Assembly (NCBI GenBank): GCA_002392645.1
Contig: DGHL01000093.1
Location: 1-5,960 of the forward strand
Direction of reading: 5' to 3'
DNA length: 5,960 nt
Source: Prevotellaceae bacterium UBA3849
GTDB taxonomy: Bacteria > Bacteroidota > Bacteroidia > Bacteroidales > Bacteroidaceae
In this document: piece after piece, positions 1 to 3,981 of the stretch
How the letters are laid out: each line of letters starts with the position of its first letter
Position numbering within the stretch: position 1 is the first letter of the stretch
Translations under genes and position numbers: made by a program
The notes under the pieces: generated by a model
Seen by the model: the letters and a program-made list of their open reading frames with translations, nothing else
Told to the model about the DNA's origin: nothing
Databases searched by the model: none

Positions 1-159
1 GAAGCATAGTGGAGCTCTGCTGGGGAGCAACTCCATGAGGAATAGTTTTGTGTGAAACGACAAGAATGGGCAGGAGTACTTACACTACCCAGTTCTACTT
101 ACACTACCGTTCTAAGTTTGCCTTGGCAAGGTAAATCGACTAGAGATTATCGTACCTAT
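1..159. other. Left-edge non-coding stretch with small potential hairpins
   Basis: I see no supportable gene here. One plus-strand frame is open from base 2 to a TGA at 53-55 and could be the last 17 codons of a gene lying mostly outside the window, but I do not recognise it. Two small inverted repeats are visible. In the first, TGGA/TCCA (10-13 and 32-35) encloses GCTC/GAGC (14-17 and 25-28). In the second, TTTGCCTT at 117-124 faces AAGGTAAA at 128-135 across a three-base loop, giving eight pairs with one G-U on the plus strand. Neither is followed by a T-run on either strand, so neither reads as a Rho-independent terminator. The stretch also lies downstream of the PARG-like gene on the minus strand, so it may be that gene's 3' untranslated region. 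Confidence 0.4.
77..108. repeat. Tandem 13-base direct repeat, period 19
   Basis: TACTTACACTACC occurs at 77-89 and again at 96-108, separated by six bases. Similarity continues after each copy: CAGTTCTA follows the first, GTTCTA the second. The unit is therefore roughly 19 bases with a two-base difference. Its role is unknown. It could be a pair of protein-binding sites, a remnant of a longer array, or chance. Confidence 0.6.
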
Positions 160-966
160 TCAGTTTTTTTCTTTACCTTCACAATACTTTGCGAAAGGAG
201 AGTCTGATACATCCCCTTTTGTAGAAAGTGCAAACTCTACTGTTTCGAAGTTATAGTCCTCCAACAAAGAGAAGAATACGCGTGCCACGATGTCTGTAGG
301 GTTCTTGAATGCACCACATCCCCATGCACCCAATATGAGCACCTCGTTATGTTCACGTGCTGCAACATCAAGAATTTTCTTGATACGTGATGTTATCAAT
401 TGTTCGTAGTTTTCCGGAAGACTATGGCCTCCTATTTCCGGAGCGGCACTTGTGATAATGTTTACCTCGTACCAGTCATCAATCATTTTAGGATAGACAG
501 GTTCTGTAAGCTCATCACTCTTGAATACCACGACATTAGGCGTATAGATAAGATCATCGTTTCCACGAAAGTCAATCTCTCCGTTTACATACTGATGGCG
601 GTGCTTGTCGTAGAACTTATATTTCATTGCCTCCAGACAAGGAAGAAGCGTAGAGCAACGGCATAAAGACTCCTCCTGAGCACCTGCATGGAATGGTGCA
701 CCACCTATGGAGTGATTGTTAGCAAAGTTCAGCACTGCAACCTTCTTGCCTTTATAGGCTTTTGCCGCTTCAAGGCTACGCTTACCAGAGACCACATACT
801 TCGTATTGCATGCAGTTGCAGGAGGCATGCTTATATCTTCCTCTTCTGCCACCATATACTGTTGACGAATAGATTTGCTGACAGCCTCTTGCAATTCTGG
901 ATTTGATGTATAATGCTTCTTTGTATCGAGCATTACCTCATAATTTATTTTATGGTAATTGAACAT
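160..966 (-). CDS. PARG-like macrodomain protein (TIGR02452 / DUF2263 family)
   Basis: This belongs to the family of microbial poly(ADP-ribose) glycohydrolase-type macrodomains, which cleave ADP-ribose from ADP-ribosylated targets; the protein should be cytosolic. Numbered from the ATG at 966 (268 residues), the N-terminal signature runs from NFANN (80-84) through S-I-G-G (86-89), then seven residues to Q97-E98-E99 and SLCRCSTL. E98/E99 is the expected catalytic pair. The C-terminal macrodomain fold shows IYTPNVVVF (140-148), IITSAAPEIGG (170-180) and GAWGCGAFKNP (213-223). The usual GGG of the ADP-ribose loop reads IGG here. The frame also offers a GTG at 972, six bases upstream; I prefer the ATG, which lies 32 bases from the -7 element. 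It is unlinked to the upstream operon, from which a terminator separates it, and no ADP-ribosyltransferase lies nearby. The family assignment is firm. Activity and substrate are inferred. Confidence 0.88.
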   Translation of the reverse strand: MFNYHKINYEVMLDTKKHYTSNPELQEAVSKSIRQQYMVAEEEDISMPPATACNTKYVVSGKRSLEAAKAYKGKKVAVLNFANNHSIGGAPFHAGAQEESLCRCSTLLPCLEAMKYKFYDKHRHQYVNGEIDFRGNDDLIYTPNVVVFKSDELTEPVYPKMIDDWYEVNIITSAAPEIGGHSLPENYEQLITSRIKKILDVAAREHNEVLILGAWGCGAFKNPTDIVARVFFSLLEDYNFETVEFALSTKGDVSDSPFAKYCEGKEKN

Positions 967-997
967 AGGCACTATTATTATTATTTTATTATCAACT

Positions 998-1026
998 GCA
1001 AAGTTACACCTTATCTTCTAAACAAA
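998..1026 (-). promoter_or_regulatory. Candidate Bacteroidetes-type promoter of the PARG-like gene
   Basis: On the minus strand TAACTTTG lies at 1006-999 and is followed by C, matching the Bacteroidetes -7 element TAnnTTTG. A TTTG at 1026-1023 could serve as the -33 element, but the spacer is 16 bases where 19-21 is usual, so that half is weak. From the -7 element to the ATG there are 32 bases, close to the spacing at pssA and psd. Confidence 0.55.
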
Positions 1027-1130
1027 CGTCTGTGGTATACGTATTTCTTATGATTACCGACTAATTCTCCCGTTTTTACAAACTATTAAGGCAATGATAT
1101 AGATGTTGACCTGCTACCTTCCCAAACATT

Positions 1131-1191
1131 AAAAAGATAAAAGAGAAACGGTGCTATGAGATTCATAACACCGTTTCTCTTTTATCTTTTT
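1131..1191 (-). terminator. Long near-perfect hairpin terminator, probably bidirectional
   Basis: A 29-base arm at 1131-1159 is the reverse complement of 1163-1191 with a single mismatch, leaving a three-base loop. The arms begin with A5 and end with T5 on both strands, so the GC-containing core (AGAGAAACGGTG and its complement) has a T-rich tract on whichever strand is read. The distal arm overlaps the TAA stop of the flavin-reductase-like gene (1190-1192), so transcription ends directly after translation does. It closes the pssA-tadA-flavin unit and insulates the PARG-like gene. Confidence 0.85.
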
Positions 1192-1756
1192 ATTTCTTCC
1201 ATGCATTCACCACCTCGCCTATATACATGGTGTGGATGCCGGCAGGGAAGTTGCGATACATGTTCTTTGGCACATCATCAGTGAAGCCCTTCGGATCAAA
1301 CGGTGCCTGGTACATCTTACGACATTCTATCACCATCGTAGCCTCTTTATAATAAGGTGTGCCGTTGGCAGTGTAGGCGGTATGTAAGCCAAGTGTCTTC
1401 GCCTTGTCGCTGTCATCGCGTCCGCTCTTATGCCCCATATAGTCCAGTACGCGACTGTTCTCTACGTCGAATGTCATCACAGTGAAATACTGCTCCCGGT
1501 CCATGAACTCCTTAGTATAGCGTTTATCGGCAAGGTAAACGGTCAGAGCGGTGCGTCCCCACAGGGTACCGATGCCACCCCATCCTATAGTCATGGCGTT
1601 ATGCTTCTCCTTGTTGCCAGCAGCAAGGATTTCTGCATTATGGAACTCGTCTCTGACCTCAAACTTCTTAAAGCCGTTCTCCTCCTGGGCACATGCTGTG
1701 CCTACACACATAAGGGCTGCAAACATAGCAGCCAAAACCTTCAAGCTCTTTCTCAT
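1190..1756 (-). CDS. Exported flavin reductase-like (FMN-binding split-barrel) protein
   Basis: The protein has 188 residues. Residues 1-23 form a signal peptide: MRKSLK, a hydrophobic stretch (7-20), then A-C-A at 21-23, a standard signal peptidase I site before Q24. C22 lacks a lipobox, so I do not call a lipoprotein. The mature part resembles the flavin reductase domain: NAMTIGWGG (53-61), the TLW-GRTALTVYL strand (64-75), RYTKEFM (79-85), YFTV (90-93) and the end HTMYIGEVVNAW (175-186). Family members bind FMN and many reduce it with NAD(P)H. In the periplasm those nucleotides are not freely available, so the partner or electron donor is unclear. It follows tadA by 36 bases with no visible promoter, so it is probably read from the pssA promoter. 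No Shine-Dalgarno is evident ahead of the ATG, only an A-rich leader. Family and export are well supported; activity is not. Confidence 0.85.
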   Translation of the reverse strand: MRKSLKVLAAMFAALMCVGTACAQEENGFKKFEVRDEFHNAEILAAGNKEKHNAMTIGWGGIGTLWGRTALTVYLADKRYTKEFMDREQYFTVMTFDVENSRVLDYMGHKSGRDDSDKAKTLGLHTAYTANGTPYYKEATMVIECRKMYQAPFDPKGFTDDVPKNMYRNFPAGIHTMYIGEVVNAWKK

Positions 1757-1792
1757 ACTTTTATTTAGGTAAATAATTACTGTATATAAAAT

Positions 1793-2227
1793 TCAACGTC
1801 TTTCCTTGAAAAAAGACTGCATAAGCTCCCTGCACTCATCCTCACATACCCCGCTGACGACCTCTGTCTTCGGATGTAATGCCGCGGGCGACACCTTACG
1901 GTAGCCGCGCTTGTCATCGGGCGCACCATAGACGATACGCGGTATCTGCGACCACCCGAGCGCACCGGCACACATAGGACAGGGTTCTACGGTAACGTAC
2001 AGCGTGCAGTCGGAAAGGTATTTGCCGCCAAGGGCATTCGCCGCCGCCGTTATCGCCTGCATCTCTGCATGGGCGGTGACATCGTGCAGCGTCTCCGTCA
2101 GGTTGTGCGTACGAGCCAGTATCCTACCATGACAAACAACTACGGCACCAATGGGTATCTCCCCCTCCTTTGCTGCCTGTTCAGCCTCAAAAAGAGCCTT
2201 CTGCATGTATTGTTCGTCGGTAGTCAT
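1793..2227 (-). CDS. tadA: tRNA-specific adenosine deaminase
   Basis: TadA deaminates adenosine 34 to inosine in the anticodon of tRNA-Arg(ACG), allowing one tRNA to read CGU, CGC and CGA. The 144-residue product has the cytidine/deoxycytidylate deaminase-type zinc site: H53-A-E55, with E55 the proton shuttle, and P82-C83-P-M-C86, where C83 and C86 bind zinc with H53. IPIGAVVV (24-31) and the N-terminal helix EQYMQKALFEAEQAA are typical of TadA, and the length is normal for the family. The start is 14 bases after the pssA stop, and CAGG a few bases upstream could act as a weak ribosome binding site. It is very probably co-transcribed with pssA and the following flavin-reductase-like gene. A guanine deaminase is a theoretical alternative, but the sequence reads as TadA and the gene should be essential. 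Confidence 0.93.
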   Translation of the reverse strand: MTTDEQYMQKALFEAEQAAKEGEIPIGAVVVCHGRILARTHNLTETLHDVTAHAEMQAITAAANALGGKYLSDCTLYVTVEPCPMCAGALGWSQIPRIVYGAPDDKRGYRKVSPAALHPKTEVVSGVCEDECRELMQSFFKERR

Positions 2228-2241
2228 ACCTGATAAAACTA

Positions 2242-2979
2242 TTATTTTTTCTGTGTAAGGATGCTTACCAATACATAAGCAATGATGATAATGCTGAAAC
2301 CTGACCAGGCAAAACGTGGCTGTCCCATCACAACACCTGCAACGATACTGGCTATCAGTACTGCAGCAGAGAATATAACGAAGCCATACTTAACCTCATT
2401 GCCCTTAAAGCCCCAGTGCTTGAACTTCAGCGCAAACATCGGTATCTCCGCCACAAGCAGCCAGCTGCTGACAAAGACCCCTAACACCATCAATGGCATA
2501 AACCACTTATACTGCTCAAGCAACGGAGCAATGCCTACTATCAGCGAGCCCCAGAAAAGTGCATTGGCAGGTGTTGGCAGTCCAATAAACGACGTGGTCT
2601 GTCGGGTATCAATATTAAACTTTGCCAATCTGACGGCAGAGAAGGCTGCCACTATAAAGGCCAAGTAGGGTAGCAGCGTTACCGCAAACGGGATATCGTT
2701 CAAGAAAGAAGGATAGTCGAGCACGCTTAGTTCAACAAAAATCATAGCAGAGGGAGCCACACCGAAGGTAACATCGTCTGCCAACGAATCAAGTTCCTTG
2801 CCTATATTACTAGATACTCCAAGCAGCCTTGCCGACATACCGTCGAAGAAGTCGAACACTGCGCCAAGTATGATAAACAACAATGCCATCTGGGTGTTCA
2901 ACTGCAGGGCGAAAACTATTGCTATGCAACCACAGATAAGGTTGCAGCAGGTTATTGTATTTGGTATATGTTTCTTCAT
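2242..2979 (-). CDS. pssA: CDP-diacylglycerol--serine O-phosphatidyltransferase
   Basis: This integral membrane enzyme condenses CDP-diacylglycerol with L-serine to phosphatidylserine, releasing CMP; Psd then decarboxylates the product. Numbered from the ATG at 2979 (245 residues), the CDP-alcohol phosphatidyltransferase signature is complete: D46-G47-x2-A50-R51-x8-G60-x3-D64-x3-D68, whose aspartates bind the metal and catalyse transfer. Several hydrophobic segments follow or precede it, roughly 15-45, 73-86, 98-118, 139-153, 160-178, 198-218 and 225-242. The reading frame extends to a TTG at 3003, but a consensus promoter places the transcription start around there, so the ATG is the credible start. 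The beginning MKKHIPNTITCCN is also the family's usual N-terminus. It heads a unit with tadA and the flavin-reductase-like gene. psd lies upstream on the same strand behind a terminator, so the pathway partners are neighbours but separately transcribed. Confidence 0.94.
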   Translation of the reverse strand: MKKHIPNTITCCNLICGCIAIVFALQLNTQMALLFIILGAVFDFFDGMSARLLGVSSNIGKELDSLADDVTFGVAPSAMIFVELSVLDYPSFLNDIPFAVTLLPYLAFIVAAFSAVRLAKFNIDTRQTTSFIGLPTPANALFWGSLIVGIAPLLEQYKWFMPLMVLGVFVSSWLLVAEIPMFALKFKHWGFKGNEVKYGFVIFSAAVLIASIVAGVVMGQPRFAWSGFSIIIIAYVLVSILTQKK

Positions 2980-3007
2980 AAATATTGATGCTCTGTATTT
3001 CAAGGTG

Positions 3008-3038
3008 CAAATTTACAAAAAAAAAATAATAACACAAA
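3008..3038 (-). promoter_or_regulatory. Consensus Bacteroidetes promoter of pssA-tadA-flavin unit
   Basis: On the minus strand TTTG at 3038-3035 and TAAATTTG at 3015-3008 are separated by 19 bases, matching the Bacteroidetes primary sigma consensus. The spacer contains a run of ten T, and a run of nine T ends in the first three bases of the -33 element. The -7 element lies 28 bases before the pssA ATG. It supports choosing the ATG at 2979 over the upstream TTG. Confidence 0.82.
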
Positions 3039-3076
3039 AAAAAATACGTTATACATAACATTTCTTGCCGATTAAG

Positions 3077-3108
3077 AAAAAAATCCCCACACAATGGATG
3101 TGCAGGGA
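3077..3108 (-). terminator. Rho-independent terminator after psd
   Basis: Read on the minus strand, TCCCTGCACA (3108-3099) pairs with TGTGTGGGGA (3093-3084) over a five-base loop. This gives ten pairs, two of them G-U wobbles, followed by seven T (3083-3077). It begins 27 bases beyond the psd stop and lies upstream of the pssA promoter. The G-U pairs would be mismatches in a plus-strand transcript, so the signal is oriented for psd. Confidence 0.85.
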
Positions 3109-3135
3109 ATGTTTCTTTATAATAATGTCATGACG

Positions 3136-3834
3136 TTATTTCAGTTCTGCCAGGATTGTCTGGTTACCCGTAGTAGCCTGTCCCATGGTAACCTTGATGT
3201 CAGTGCCTACGGGAAGGAATACATCTACCCTTGAACCAAACTTAATGAATCCCAGATGCTCGTCAATGAAGCAATCCTCACCCTCCTTAGCGTATGTTAC
3301 GATGCGACGCGCCACTGCGCCAGCCACCTGGCGGCACAATATATCCACGCCACCCTGAGTGGTGATTATGATGTCTGTCATCTCATTCTCATCGCTTGCC
3401 TTTGGCAGCCACGCCTTGTGGAAAGCACCGTTCTGATGGTGTACCATCTTGACTTTTCCATCAACAGGGAACCAGTTGGCATGCACATTGAACAGGCTCA
3501 TGAAGATGCTGACCATGATGCGCTTCTCATGGAAATACTTATCTTCCTCGACCTCCTCAATGACAACGATCTTGCCGTCTGCAGGCGCCACCACCGTCAT
3601 TGTAGTATCCACTTCGTCCTCTGCGAACTTACGGATAGGGCATCTGAAGAAATTAAGTGCTATGCACCACACTGTGCCAAATAATGCGGTGAATACATAG
3701 AACGGTATATGTGAGGGTACATAACGCCACAACACAAAGCCGACGGCTATGAGCAGTAAAGCACTATATATTAACAATTCAGTGCCCTCGTGGTGTATGC
3801 GGATCTTCTTTAGCTTCTTTATACGTTTTCCCAT
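3136..3834 (-). CDS. psd: Phosphatidylserine decarboxylase proenzyme
   Basis: Psd converts phosphatidylserine to phosphatidylethanolamine at the inner membrane. Numbered from the ATG at 3834 (232 residues), it is the short form. A basic N-terminus (MGKRIKKLKKIRIHHEG) precedes two hydrophobic segments (about 19-37 and 43-61). The soluble catalytic part shows APADGKI (83-89) with D86, NVHANWFP (116-123) with H118, and FGS at 199-201. Self-cleavage between G200 and S201 would leave a beta chain of 200 residues and a 32-residue alpha chain whose S201 becomes the pyruvoyl group; D86 and H118 are the likely cleavage partners. The frame extends to an ATG at 3876, but the -7 promoter element overlaps codons 2-4 of that version, so it cannot be translated from this promoter. 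An ATG at 3849 is a second alternative. I chose 3834 because the family usually begins there and because the leader then resembles that of pssA. Confidence 0.94.
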   Translation of the reverse strand: MGKRIKKLKKIRIHHEGTELLIYSALLLIAVGFVLWRYVPSHIPFYVFTALFGTVWCIALNFFRCPIRKFAEDEVDTTMTVVAPADGKIVVIEEVEEDKYFHEKRIMVSIFMSLFNVHANWFPVDGKVKMVHHQNGAFHKAWLPKASDENEMTDIIITTQGGVDILCRQVAGAVARRIVTYAKEGEDCFIDEHLGFIKFGSRVDVFLPVGTDIKVTMGQATTGNQTILAELK

Positions 3835-3864
3835 AGGTTTAGGTACCATTTTCACTTTATCGTG

Positions 3865-3896
3865 CAAAGTTAGCATTTTTTCCTGACATAAGCAAA
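3865..3896 (-). promoter_or_regulatory. Consensus Bacteroidetes promoter of psd
   Basis: On the minus strand TTTG at 3896-3893 and TAACTTTG at 3872-3865 (followed by C) are spaced by 20 bases. The -33 element is one half of a perfect ten-base palindrome, CAAATATTTG (3893-3902). From the -7 element to the chosen psd ATG there are 30 bases, and to the ATG at 3849 only 15. Confidence 0.82.
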
Positions 3897-3939
3897 TATT
3901 TGTCGTTGAAACTATTGTTTTTTTCGATTTTATGTCATA

Positions 3940-3949
3940 TAGGCGCCTA
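3940..3949. repeat. Ten-base perfect palindrome TAGGCGCCTA
   Basis: This GC-rich palindrome sits in the AT-rich divergent region between psd and dnaE, where the -33 element of dnaE would be expected (its first base is 27 bases upstream of the dnaE -7 element). It has no loop, so it is better read as a possible dimeric protein-binding site than as a hairpin. No regulator is known from the sequence, and chance is possible. Confidence 0.35.
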
Positions 3950-3966
3950 CTTTGGGCTCTTTTTTA

Positions 3967-3974
3967 TAACTTTG
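3967..3974 (+). promoter_or_regulatory. Candidate -7 element of dnaE promoter, very close to the start codon
   Basis: TAACTTTG (followed by C) matches TAnnTTTG and is identical to the elements at psd and the PARG-like gene. Only seven bases lie between it and the dnaE ATG. No TTTG lies 19-21 bases upstream; the nearest, at 3951-3954, has a 12-base spacer. The TAA of the element is an in-frame stop for dnaE, so translation cannot begin further upstream. Confidence 0.55.
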
Positions 3975-3981
3975 CTCTACT

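Noticed and set aside
2..55. Possible C-terminal end of a plus-strand gene at the left edge
   Set aside because: Seventeen open codons are too few to support a gene, and the residues are not recognisable.
117..135. Hairpin TTTGCCTT/AAGGTAAA as a terminator for the PARG-like gene
   Set aside because: There is no T-run on the minus strand after it, and one stem pair becomes an A-C mismatch when read on that strand.
970..972. GTG start for the PARG-like gene
   Set aside because: An ATG two codons later is the more likely start; the two added residues carry no conserved feature, though the sequence cannot exclude the GTG.
1688..1693. C22 of the flavin-reductase-like protein as a lipoprotein cysteine
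   Set aside because: The residues before it (G-T-A) do not fit a lipobox, while A-C-A followed by Q fits signal peptidase I well.
2810..3094. Minus-strand frame of 94 codons crossing the pssA promoter
   Set aside because: It overlaps the pssA promoter and the psd terminator and the beginning of pssA in another frame, and its product is of low complexity without a recognisable domain.
3948..3954. TACTTTG as an alternative -7 element for dnaE
   Set aside because: It has only one base between TA and TTTG and no -33 element at the right distance, so it fits the consensus less well than 3967-3974.
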